From the NCBI GenBank assembly GCA_020002185.1, contig JAHLWY010000274.1:1-64000 (forward strand): a DNA stretch of 64,000 nt, written 5' to 3'. This document shows positions 1 to 8,299 of the stretch, piece by piece. Each line of letters opens with the position of its first letter. The first letter of the stretch is position 1. The DNA comes from Paraescarpia echinospica. Lineage: Eukaryota > Annelida > Polychaeta > Sabellida > Siboglinidae. A program made the translations under genes and the position numbers. The notes under the pieces are model-generated. The model made no database searches. It saw only the letters and a program-made list of their open reading frames with translations, and had not been told where the DNA came from.

Positions 1-169
1 TGTTTAACAACGAGCATTTAAATAAAATGTCTTACCGTGGTTTCGTTGTGGCCATGTTGTGAGAGCGATGGGTGGAGACGACGTGTTTGCGTGGTTGTAA
101 AAGCGTGTATGAAATGTGCGCGTCGTGAAAACACCGGCGGCGCATGACACTACGACTGATTTTGATTGA

Positions 170-960
170 GAACAACGGAGAACAAAGGGATTTTTACAAA
201 CGTTAAACGAAACGTTAAAAGTACGAAATTAAACGTTATATACGATCACTGGAGGGTCAGGAAACACGAGATGATTGTATATTAGAGAAATTTGCGGTAA
301 AAGTCACATTTGACGATGAATGCACTGACGTGAACGTTAGCTTTTTTTTCCTAAAACAAATTCCTCGGAGAGTAAACGGAATGCGTTAAGCGCACATGTG
401 TGACATCTGTTGCGCGTGACTTAACGAGTTGGAATGTGAACGGAGAACAATGGATTTTTACAAACGATAAATGAAACGGTAAAAGCGCGAAATAAAACGT
501 TGTATAAGATCGCTGGGGGATCAGGACACACGAGATGTATAGATATTAGGGAAATTTGCGGTAAAAGTCACATTTGACGATGTATGCACTGACGTGAACG
601 CTAACTTTTTTCCGAAAACAAAATGCCTGGGTTGGATGAAGTATGCGCAACGATAATTGAAAAAAGATAAGGATATGAGTGAAGTGCGCATGCGCGTTAT
701 AGTGTAGACAATGACATTTCAAAAACAATAAACGAAACGTTAAAAGCACGAAACTAAACGCTGTATAGATTCTCTGTGGAGTCAGGACACGCGAGGTGCA
801 TCGATATTAGAGAAAATCGATGTAAGGAGAGATTTAACGGCGAATGTACCGAGGTGACCGGATGCTTTTTTTCGAAAACAAAATGTCTGAAATGTACGAG
901 GCACTCACACTGATAATTGAATAAGATGACGTATTAGGGTGAAGTGCGCATGCGTGTTAT
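170..960. repeat. three degenerate ~262-bp tandem repeats upstream of the early genes
   Basis: Blocks sharing a run of A-rich motifs (AAACGAAACGTTAAAAG), a TCAGGAMACRCGAG motif near 258, 522 and 782, and a GCGGTAAAAGTCACATTTG motif near 292 and 556 recur at about 260-264 bp. Two copies also carry GTGAAGTGCGCATGCG (near 680 and 941), the second ending just upstream of a TATA box. They lie where a terminal repeat or early promoter region is expected. The remaining bases 1-170 hold no recognisable gene. Confidence 0.75.
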
Positions 961-970
961 TTGGAAAAGG

Positions 971-977
971 TATATAA
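971..977 (+). promoter_or_regulatory. TATA box of the early gene block
   Basis: TATATAA lies 97 bp upstream of the ATG at 1068. A transcript starting about 30 bp downstream would begin near 1,000, leaving a short leader that carries a five-codon ORF (ATG at 1001). Confidence 0.55.
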
Positions 978-1067
978 CGGCTGAGAAAATGTTATATTGT
1001 ATGACGCCGAACTTCTAACCGTGTATTCTTTATACAGAGCAGCAAGCAGCAGACGTTCTTCCGCAAC

Positions 1068-1850
1068 ATGGCGGATGAAAGTCAACAACAACAACAAACA
1101 AAAAAGCCGAGGGCGCCGCGTAAGCAGTCGATGAAGGCGGCGGCCAGCAGCAGTCAACCTTCGACCAGCAGCAGTCAACCTTCGGCACTGATTGCAGCCT
1201 TGTCAACGGGGGTGTCACCGCCCGTTAAGCGTCCCGTTACGCTGATCGCGGCCCCGTTGACGGTCGGTCGAAAACGGAGCGCCGAAGAGGCACGCTTGGA
1301 ACAGCCCGACGAGACGGCAGCGCAGCCCCCGGTCCTGTCGCGGAGCGGATCGATGGAACGTGATTCGACGGCGTCGACACGCGCCACAGCGGTGAGTCTG
1401 AGACATCTGAAGTGCGCCGTCAACGGCGTATATAGAATCCTGTCACCCGTTACGATTGAGGCCGTCTCGTACAAAGGCGAACCCGGCACCACCTATTTGG
1501 GATGTTCCCGTTGTCGCCGAAAATTACAGACAAACAAAGACAGGGTCCTGATATGTCGAACGCACGGGGAAGTGTTTGTACCGAAATATTTCTTCGCGTT
1601 GCGTGTGATGGTGAAGGACGGTGAGGAGGACGAAGATGAGCTTTGGCTTACGTTGTTCGATAGCCAAATGTCTAATCTCGTCGAGTTCACGGCCGAGTAC
1701 CTGACGGAATTGAACGAGGAGGATCTCCGCGATACCGTGCTCGAGTTAACCGGTACTAAAGTGGAGATTAGTGTGCGGAAGACGACTTGGAACGGGGACC
1801 CCTCGTATACAGTCCGCACACTAAAAAGATATGACGACGACGATGACTAA
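1068..1850 (+). CDS. RPA-like single-stranded DNA-binding protein
   Basis: This 260-aa protein has two parts. Residues 1-108 are low complexity (Q run, KKPRAPRK basic cluster likely to act as a nuclear signal, S/T/P-rich). Residues from about 116 resemble the C-terminal DNA-binding fold (DBD-C) of the large RPA subunit: a zinc ribbon C146-x2-C149...C163-x2-H166, followed by hydrophobic strands and a segment (WLTLFDSQMSNLVEFTAEYL) matching the RPA pattern of a strand, helix and tyrosine. The protein ends in five Asp. A role in protecting ssDNA displaced during protein-primed replication is inferred from the fold and the linked PolB. A consensus splice donor (GTGAGT, 1392) sits exactly between codons 108 and 109, at the boundary of the two parts, so the N-terminal part may also be spliced onto the downstream segments. 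Confidence 0.75.
   Translation: MADESQQQQQTKKPRAPRKQSMKAAASSSQPSTSSSQPSALIAALSTGVSPPVKRPVTLIAAPLTVGRKRSAEEARLEQPDETAAQPPVLSRSGSMERDSTASTRATAVSLRHLKCAVNGVYRILSPVTIEAVSYKGEPGTTYLGCSRCRRKLQTNKDRVLICRTHGEVFVPKYFFALRVMVKDGEEDEDELWLTLFDSQMSNLVEFTAEYLTELNEEDLRDTVLELTGTKVEISVRKTTWNGDPSYTVRTLKRYDDDDD
1392..1397 (+). promoter_or_regulatory. candidate phase-0 splice donor
   Basis: GCG|GTGAGT is a near-consensus eukaryotic 5' splice site falling between two codons. All candidate acceptors downstream (after 1876, 2094, 2260, 2362) also open a coding frame in phase 0, so any of them could be joined in frame. Use of the site is inferred, not shown. Confidence 0.5.
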
Positions 1851-1876
1851 TGTTGTTGTTGTTGTGTTGTTTGTAG
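1848..1876 (+). promoter_or_regulatory. branch point and 3' splice site of early segment 2
   Basis: GACTAAT followed 25 bp later by TTTGTAG. The branch-point-like CTAAT contains the stop codon of the RPA-like ORF. Similar arrangements precede the segments at 2095 (TACTAAC, TTTAG) and 2261 (GACTAAT, TTGTAG). Confidence 0.5.
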
Positions 1877-2071
1877 GAAGAGGAGGAAAATTGGCCGCTA
1901 CTGGTAGATTTATTGAAGCACGCCAACGAACGACAACGAATGAGAGATCGTCAGGGGCTGGAACTAAGCAAGCAGAGCTTTGAACTATTAGCCGAGTCGG
2001 CCGAACAATATATAAAAGCGTTTTGGTTGGCCTATGAAGCAAGCCTATTTCGTAGTAGTTTGATGTACTAA
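1877..2071 (+). CDS. early-region segment 2 (candidate exon), no ATG at its start
   Basis: The frame is open from the nucleotide after the acceptor AG to a TAA at 2069. It encodes 64 residues with an acidic start (EEEENWPLL) and a strongly helical, coding-like composition. It has no start codon until residue 22, so translation probably depends on splicing from an upstream exon such as 1068-1391. No family was recognised. The stop codon overlaps the branch-point-like TACTAAC of the next acceptor. Confidence 0.45.
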   Translation, partial: EEEENWPLLVDLLKHANERQRMRDRQGLELSKQSFELLAESAEQYIKAFWLAYEASLFRSSLMY

Positions 2072-2094
2072 CAGTTGTGCTTTATGTGCTTTAG

Positions 2095-2238
2095 GAAGTG
2101 CGCTGCGTACTCCAAAAAATGCTTGCGAACACCGAAAGGATTCGCGCTCAGTACGACGAGGTTGCAACGTTCGTAAGAACGTTGTTGGAACGGGGTGTGC
2201 CGGCGGGATCAGTGGAGGAGAAGGAGAAGGAGGACTAA
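2095..2238 (+). CDS. early-region segment 3 (candidate exon)
   Basis: Open from the base after CTTTAG (AG at 2093-2094) to a TAA at 2236; 47 codons of charged, helical composition ending in an acidic-lysine run. It contains a good phase-0 donor (TTC|GTAAGA at 2173) that could join to segment 4 at 2261 or segment 5 at 2363 in frame. No ATG is at its start; no family was recognised. Confidence 0.4.
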   Translation, partial: EVRCVLQKMLANTERIRAQYDEVATFVRTLLERGVPAGSVEEKEKED

Positions 2239-2260
2239 TCATAATAATAATATGTTGTAG

Positions 2261-2344
2261 GACGCTCTGATGCAACACGCCAGACGTGAATGTATGAGCG
2301 ACTTCATACACGCGTTGCTGACGGTGATATCACGTAAAGAGTAG
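2261..2344 (+). CDS. early-region segment 4 (candidate short exon)
   Basis: Twenty-seven codons opening directly after TTGTAG and ending at a TAG (2342). The composition is helical (DALMQHARREC start). It is too short to classify. It could be the terminal exon of a product that includes segment 3 through the donor at 2173. Confidence 0.35.
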   Translation, partial: DALMQHARRECMSDFIHALLTVISRKE

Positions 2345-2362
2345 AACTGCTTTGTGCTGTAG

Positions 2363-3010
2363 GGTAGTGGCGGAGGAGTACGTGACGTTCACGTATTGGA
2401 CGCAATAATTGAGGAGGCGCTGGGACCCCGAACGCGCCCCCCTCCACCGACGTATAACGACAGCCTGGCGACGATGGGACCGTACTGGAGCGTATCGGAG
2501 GAGCTGGGGACATGTCGGCAACTCGTCGTGCCGAGCCGGAGTCAGTTGATCGTACGTTACGAACGACTGGCGATGGATCTCATCGCCGAGACTATCGGCG
2601 AAATGGTCCTAGAGAAGGCACGAGACCATTGCGGGCTATGCGAATCAAATGAAGGCTGCCCCTACGTTCACATGACCGGCTATCGCGCGGGGCGGCCGAA
2701 TCGCGTCTACATGCAACGTTACGTTAAGCCGGGGTGTATCGTGACGCGCCACTTCAACGAGGTCATGAAAACGTTCCTACGACGATCACTTATTCCGTGT
2801 TTTACGAGACTAGTCCATATACTAAGCGAGACTACGGTGACGATTTCTTCCGGTGATCAGCAGCCGCAAACGGGCCGTGCAGGAGAATTGTATTTGGTCC
2901 AATTCGTATCCAACTGGTTGTTGGGTACGAATTGGCGAGATTACATGAATCGCGTGCAACTGGAGTCGGCCTTGCACACGTACGTGCAACGTCGGAGCGG
3001 ACTTGAATGA
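2363..3010 (+). CDS. early-region segment 5: PPxY- and Cys/His-containing protein
   Basis: The frame is open from just after an acceptor-like TGCTGTAG to TGA at 3008. The first in-frame ATG is at 2474; the frame upstream of it carries a PPPPTY (PPxY-type) motif, so I favour a spliced start over 2474. Its middle has a compact putative zinc site (CGLCESNEGCPYVH, about 2,629-2,670), with further conserved-looking Cys and His residues after it. The C-terminal third is helical. No database family was recognised; its position left of PolB is where adintoviruses carry their variable early proteins. Function is unknown. Confidence 0.6.
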   Translation, partial: GSGGGVRDVHVLDAIIEEALGPRTRPPPPTYNDSLATMGPYWSVSEELGTCRQLVVPSRSQLIVRYERLAMDLIAETIGEMVLEKARDHCGLCESNEGCPYVHMTGYRAGRPNRVYMQRYVKPGCIVTRHFNEVMKTFLRRSLIPCFTRLVHILSETTVTISSGDQQPQTGRAGELYLVQFVSNWLLGTNWRDYMNRVQLESALHTYVQRRSGLE

Positions 3011-3073
3011 ACGAACACTAGTAGAATTTGCTTGCTATCGAAACGAAGGCTTCACACTGTTGTAAAAGTACCG

Positions 3074-3079
3074 AATAAA
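3074..3079 (+). terminator. polyadenylation signal after the early block
   Basis: AATAAA lies 64 bp past the stop of the last early segment. The surrounding bases (AAAAGTACCGAATAAAACG) resemble the A-rich motif in the 170-960 repeats. Confidence 0.5.
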
Positions 3080-3109
3080 ACGTTGAAAATGTTCTTTCCG
3101 TTTCCGAGT

Positions 3110-3490
3110 TACTAGTTAGAAAAATTACCGCTCAGTTAGAAATCCCGCTACACACCACCGCTAGGGTTAGTTAGCACACAGTTAGAAAAAGTACACACCA
3201 CCGCTAGGGTTAGTTAGAAAAATCCGAGTTACCTAGTTAGAAATCCCGCTACACACCACCGCTAGGGTTAGTTACCACACAGTTAGAAAAAGTACACACC
3301 ACCGCTAGGGTTAGTTAGAAAAACCACCACCACCACACATTCTTCCCGCTAGGGTGTACTTACCACCACCACCAGTTACCACACAGTTAGAAAAAGTACA
3401 CACCACCGCTAGGGTTAGTTAGAAAAACCACCACCACCACACATTCTCCCCGCTAGGGTGTACTTACCACCACCACCACCACCACCGTCA
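3110..3490. repeat. tandem repeat array with ACCACCGCTAGGGTTAG motif upstream of PolB
   Basis: The motif CACCGCTAGGGTTAGTTA occurs five times between about 3,160 and 3,425. It is mixed with GTTAGAAAAAGTACACACC, CCGCTAGGGTGTACTTACC and CCA triplet runs, in two interleaved units of about 100 bp. It ends about 10 bp before the PolB TATA box, so a promoter or replication-control role is possible. Confidence 0.85.
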
Positions 3491-3500
3491 CCGTCGTCGT

Positions 3501-3508
3501 TATAAATA
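3501..3508 (+). promoter_or_regulatory. TATA box of PolB
   Basis: TATAAATA is 31 bp upstream of the PolB ATG (3539), which would leave a very short leader. Confidence 0.65.
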
Positions 3509-3538
3509 GCGACGCTCGAAAAATATTCATTAGAGAGA

Positions 3539-6500
3539 ATGCCACCACCACCACCATCGCCATGGCAATGTCCGAAATGTGGGCGCTATTTCGCGACGCA
3601 GTCGATGTTAGAACGACACGAAGCGCTATGCCTAAAAGTGCGAGACTGCCCAAAATGTGGCAAGCTATACACCACGCGTTACGCTATGCTACGACATCTG
3701 AGGCTGCGGTGTGGTGGTTCGTCGCCACCCGAATCAGTGGAGGCCGCCGCCGCTAGCGCGCCGCCGTCGCCCGACGATCTACAGCGTGTCGTAGACGAGC
3801 ACCGGCGTAGCATAGAGACGTCGGTGGCGCGCGGCGTCATACAGTCGCGTTACAACTATCGTATGACCGCCTGTACGAGTACGCGCGTACTCGAACCGCG
3901 TCTGAGGGAAATGTTTCGCGCACAAAAGAACGCGTTTAAAATTAACGTTAGTTATGGTTTTGTATTACGCCACAAGGTGTCGGGTCGGTACCGATATTTT
4001 CATTCTTCGTGTAACTGTTGCGGACGCCTCCTCGAAACACCCGCCCTAGTTACCGATAGCCGTTCATTCGAACGATTCCTCGACGCCGTGCGCACTACCG
4101 ACGTACTGCAGTACGCCATCGCGCAGCGTCCCGACTCGGGATGGATCGTCGAGCTCGTAACTAACGCCACCTACTTCGTGAACGTCATCATCAATCATCC
4201 TATCGGCTGCGTTGGCGTGACGACGCTTCCCGCCTACGTGCGCCTCAACAGGTCCATCGTGTCGTTGACGAACGATGTTCGAGGCGCGCCCTACGACGAT
4301 CATCTGTGTCTCTTCCGATGCATCGCCCTTCACCTGCAAGGTCACCGACGAGGTCAAAGTATCCGTCATACGAACCGTTTAACGAAAGACGCTAAACGTC
4401 TGTACGCGCGGTATCGTCGCGACACGGCGACGACCTCGAACGGTGGCGGCGTGCGCCTGAACGAACTGGATCGCGTGGAGACGGTTTTCGGCATCAACGT
4501 CGTCGTCTATCGTCGACTGACGAACGACGTCGCCGAACTAGTCCGTCGATCGCTCGAAGCGCACCCCACGACGCTGAACGTCAACCTGTACGAGTCGCAC
4601 TTCTCGTACATAAGCGATCGGCGCGCGTACACGAAAACGTACAAGTGCGGGAAATGCGGCAGCGTCCTCTGGCGGAACGCGCACGATTTACGACGTCACG
4701 AAGCGACGTGCGAAGGCGGCGTTCGTCACGTGTTCCCCGGCGGCGTCTACCGACCGACGGCGTCCGTATTCGAGCGGCTCGACGACGAAGGCATCGACGT
4801 CGGCGACGACGACCTGCGCTACTACCCGTACCGCGCGACGTTCGATTTCGAGTGCTATTTCGCCGATAACGATCTGCCGACGAATAGCGTCAAATGCCGC
4901 TGGATCGCGCGACACGAACTGCTCAGCGGGAGCGTCGCGTCGAACGTGCCCGGTCACGAAGCGGCGCGCTGTTACGTCACGACCGGCGATTCGTCGGAAC
5001 TCGCGCGTCGCCTCATCGACGACCTGGAAGCGGTGAGCGCGGCGGCGTGCGCGATTCTACGTCCCCGCTACGACGCGACCTTCGAGGCGCTCGACGCGCT
5101 CGACGCCGACTGGCGGCGACGATGCAACGACGACGACGACGCCGACGCGTCACCGTACGCCACACTCGCCGACCGGCTGTGGACGTACCTTCGACAAATG
5201 CCCGTATTGGGATTTAATTCGGGTAAGTACGACTTGAACGTCGTCAAAAAGTACTTGACCCCCCTGCTCATAACCGACGACGCGCAGCACACGTCGTCGG
5301 CGTTTACCATTAAACGTCAGAACAATTACATGTGCCTGTCGACGACGACGTTGAAGTTCCTGGACATAACGAATTACCTCGCGCCCGGCGTTAGCTACGA
5401 TCGCTTTCTGAAAGCGTACGGTTGCTCGGCAACGAAGGGCTACTTCCCGTACGAGCACATCGACGCGTTGTCGCGTCTGGACGAAACCGCCCTGCCGTCG
5501 CGCGAAGCTTTCTACAGCCAGCTGAAACGCGAGGGAATCTCCGCGGAGGCGTACGAGATTTGCGCGACGGCGTGGCGCGACGAGGGCATGACGTCGATGC
5601 GCGATTTTCTTGTGTGGTATAACAATCGTGACGTGGCGCCGTTTCTCGAGGCCGTCGATCGCCAGTTCGCCTTCTATCGGCGCCGACGTATCGACATGTT
5701 CAAGGACGCCATCAGCGTACCGGGGTTGACGTTGTTGTACCTGTTCAACGACCTGCCGAAGTCGATCCATTTCTCGCTCTTCAACGAGCCGAACAAAGAT
5801 CTGCACCGTCTGCTGCAGGCGCAGATCGTCGGCGGCCCGTCGATCATCTTCGCGCGCCACCACGAGACCGACGTGACGTCGATTCGTGGCGGCGCGCCGT
5901 GCCGATCGATAGTAGGCTTCGACGCGAACGGCCTCTATCTATGGGCGATAATGCAGGAGATGCCGACGGGCTGGTACACGCGCCGACGCGCTGAGAACGC
6001 CTTTCGAGCGGAACGCGTGCACCGCTACGGTCGTATGGCCGTGGAGTGGTTGACGCGCGTGGAGGCGGAAACTGGCGCGCGTATACGTCACCAGTTGAAC
6101 GGACGCGAGAAGCGCATCGGAAAGTACCGAGTCGACGGCTGGTGCGCCGCCACGCGAACGGCGTACCAATTTCACGGCTGCTATTTTCACGGTTGCCCGA
6201 CGTGTCAGGCGCACGTGACGACGAACGCCGTCAACGGTCAACCGATGACGACGCTGTACGCCGCGACGATCGCCGTGACCGCCTACCTGCGCCGTTTCGT
6301 CGACGAAGTCGTCGAAATGTGGGAGTGCCAGTGGCACGCCGTGCAACCGCCGGCGGTGCCGACGCCGCCCGACGCGTCACGATGGCAACCGACCGCCGCC
6401 ATTACGCTCTCGACGATACTGGAGGCGGTGCGCGACGGCTCTCTGTTCGGCCTCGTGCAGTGCGATATCGCCGTACCGGAAGCGCTGCGCGACAAGTTCG

Positions 6501-7656
6501 CCGAGATGCAGCCGGTATTCAAGAACGTCGATATCGCGCGCGACGATCTCAGCCCGTTCATGCGCGACTACGCCGAATCGCACCATCTCCTCACGCGACC
6601 TCAACGCACGCTCGTCGGTAGCTACTTCGGCGCGGCGATCTTGCTCGCGACGCCGCTCCTACGCTGGTATCTGGCGCACGGGCTCGTCGTCGAGCGCGTC
6701 TACCAGATCGTCGAGTACGCGCCGATAGCGTGCTTTCGCCGCTTCGGCGACGCGGTTTCGACGGCGCGTCGCGAGGGCGATATCGATCCCGACAAATCGA
6801 TCATCGCCGATACATTTAAACTTCTCGGGAACAGTTCCTACGGGAAAACGATTACGCGCGTCGATCGGCACCGGGAAATCAAGTACGCGACGCCGGTCGG
6901 CGCGTCGATGCTCGTCAACAATCGCCGCTTCCGGCAACTGGACGCCGTCGTCGACGACGCGCTGTACGAGGTGGCGCTGAATAAGCGTAAAATCGTCTAC
7001 GGCCTGCCGATACATATCGGCTATTTCGTATTGCAGTACGCAAAATTGAGAATGCTGGAATTTTATTACGATTTCGTCGACGCCTACATTCCCCGTCCGC
7101 TCTTCCAGTACTGCGCTATGGACACCGACTCGGCGTACATAGCCCTAGCCGGACGTGACGTCGACGCGCTCGTACCGGAAGAACGTCGCGAACACTACTT
7201 CCGGAATCGCTCGCTCTGGTTTCCGGCCGAATGCTGCGACGCGCACGTGGACGCCTACGTACGACGGCGCGTCGCCGGTCTAGCGTGGGACGGCGAGGCG
7301 GCCTGCTGCGCGCGCCGACGCCTGTTCGATCGTCGAACGCCGGGTCTCTTCAAAGAAGAGTGGCGCGGCGACGGATCGTGGCGCTGTGCAGCAAAACCTA
7401 CTACTGCTTCGGCGGCGTCGCCGGTCCGAAGTACAGCACGAAGGGACTGAGCAAGCGACAGAACGCCGACATCGACGAGCACACCTTCCTCGCCGTACTG
7501 CGCGACCGTCGCAACGGCGTCGGCTGGAACCGCGGTTTCCAAGTGAAAGACTCGTCCGTGTTGACGTACGTTCAAGAGCGCGCGGCGTTGAGCTACTTCT
7601 ACGCTAAACGCCGCGTGCTCGACGACGGCGTCACTACGGCGCCGATACTCGTCTAA
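3539..7656 (+). CDS. POLB: Polinton-type DNA polymerase B, frame broken near the C-terminus
   Basis: Replicative family-B polymerase of the protein-primed group. The first frame gives 1303 aa. In order it shows two N-terminal C2H2 fingers (residues about 9-58), an LCLFRCIALH segment typical of these polymerases (about 255), a third C2H2 finger (about 367-395), 3'-5' exonuclease motifs FDFECYF (about 434), NSGKYDLN (about 557) and YNNRD (about 693), polymerase motif A DANGLYLWAI (about 793), the GCYFHGCPTC cysteine cluster (about 880), motif B KLLGNSSYGK (about 1094) and motif C MDTDSAY (about 1195). All catalytic residues seen are intact. Near 7,366-7,373 the conserved C-terminal region moves to another frame, which stays open to 7,656. 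The difference is one base (apparent loss), so this is a mutation, an assembly error or, less likely, programmed frameshifting. The gene converges with the protease gene. Confidence 0.95.
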
Positions 7657-7715
7657 CTCGTAAACTCGTCTAACTCGTAAACTCGTCTAACTCGTAAACT
7701 CGTCTAACTCGTCTA
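7647..7715. repeat. 17-bp tandem repeat at the PolB 3' end
   Basis: CTCGTCTAACTCGTAAA is repeated about four times. The first unit carries the last PolB codons and the stop. It is followed by a C-rich stretch and a short (TGTA)n run in the gap between the converging genes. Confidence 0.85.
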
Positions 7716-7784
7716 CTACTAACCTAACCCCCACCACCCCCCCTAGGGGTAGTTTCTGTATGTATGTATGTATGTGTGGGTAAT

Positions 7785-7790
7785 AATAAA
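7785..7790 (+). terminator. polyadenylation signal of PolB
   Basis: AATAAA on the plus strand, 129 bp past the end of the PolB frame. Confidence 0.5.
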
Positions 7791-7825
7791 CACCAACAAT
7801 TGTGCGTACATGATTCGTTCGTTTT

Positions 7826-7831
7826 TTTATT
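7826..7831 (-). terminator. polyadenylation signal of the late block
   Basis: TTTATT on the plus strand is AATAAA on the minus strand, five bases beyond the protease stop codon. It could serve the whole minus-strand block. Confidence 0.5.
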
Positions 7832-7835
7832 TCTA

Positions 7836-8297
7836 CTACAAGCGGTGAGGTTTTAATAAATCGTGTACGAGACAGTCATTGTTCACCCTATCGGTGCCGA
7901 ATAGGTTCTGAAACGTCGTCAACGGCATCCCGCGACATCGGAGGAGAAGGTAGGCGACGCAATATTGTCCGCACACGTTAGAGATGACGCTCTGCAGGCG
8001 CTTGTCGTTGTACGTCCACGCGTCGCCGCAGTGGCGGCGCAGGAAGGCGCGGAAGTCGGCGTGCAGCGGCGGCAGACCGTACGAATCGAAGTACTCGCCT
8101 CGTCGGTCGGCGCCGACGTAGACGGCCACCCAGTGCTGTCCCGGTTCGCCGCCGTCGTCGGTGTTGCACACGAAGGCCGTCGGGTAGGTGGCGCCAATGG
8201 CGGCGGTAAGTAGCGCGTCTTTAGGCACGACGCCGACGACGATACGTTTAGCGTACGTATCGAGTTCCAGACGACGCATCAGTTGAAACGTATCCAT
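7836..8297 (-). CDS. PRO: adenovirus-type cysteine protease (maturation protease)
   Basis: The 153-aa protein belongs to the adenovirus protease/Ulp1 superfamily that cleaves virion precursors. Visible motifs are GQHW with catalytic His55, YFDSYG with the acidic residue Asp71, Gln102 and NVCGQYC with Cys109 as nucleophile. I chose the ATG at 8297 because it starts two bases after the capsid stop (8300) and gives the usual compact length; the same frame is open further upstream but overlaps the capsid gene and has no domain there. Confidence 0.92.
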   Translation of the reverse strand: MDTFQLMRRLELDTYAKRIVVGVVPKDALLTAAIGATYPTAFVCNTDDGGEPGQHWVAVYVGADRRGEYFDSYGLPPLHADFRAFLRRHCGDAWTYNDKRLQSVISNVCGQYCVAYLLLRCRGMPLTTFQNLFGTDRVNNDCLVHDLLKPHRL

Positions 8298-8299
8298 AG

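Noticed and set aside
2620..2680. Retinoblastoma-binding L-x-C-x-E motif in the early protein
   Set aside because: The sequence reads G-L-C-E-S, without the required spacing.
3160..3430. Telomere repeat array
   Set aside because: TAGGGTTAG occurs only inside a longer unit and never as consecutive TTAGGG hexamers.
5150..5863. 237-codon minus-strand frame inside PolB, and other frames opposite PolB, MCP and penton
   Set aside because: High GC and biased third positions of the real genes keep the opposite frames open. Arg-rich shadow composition and no recognisable motif.
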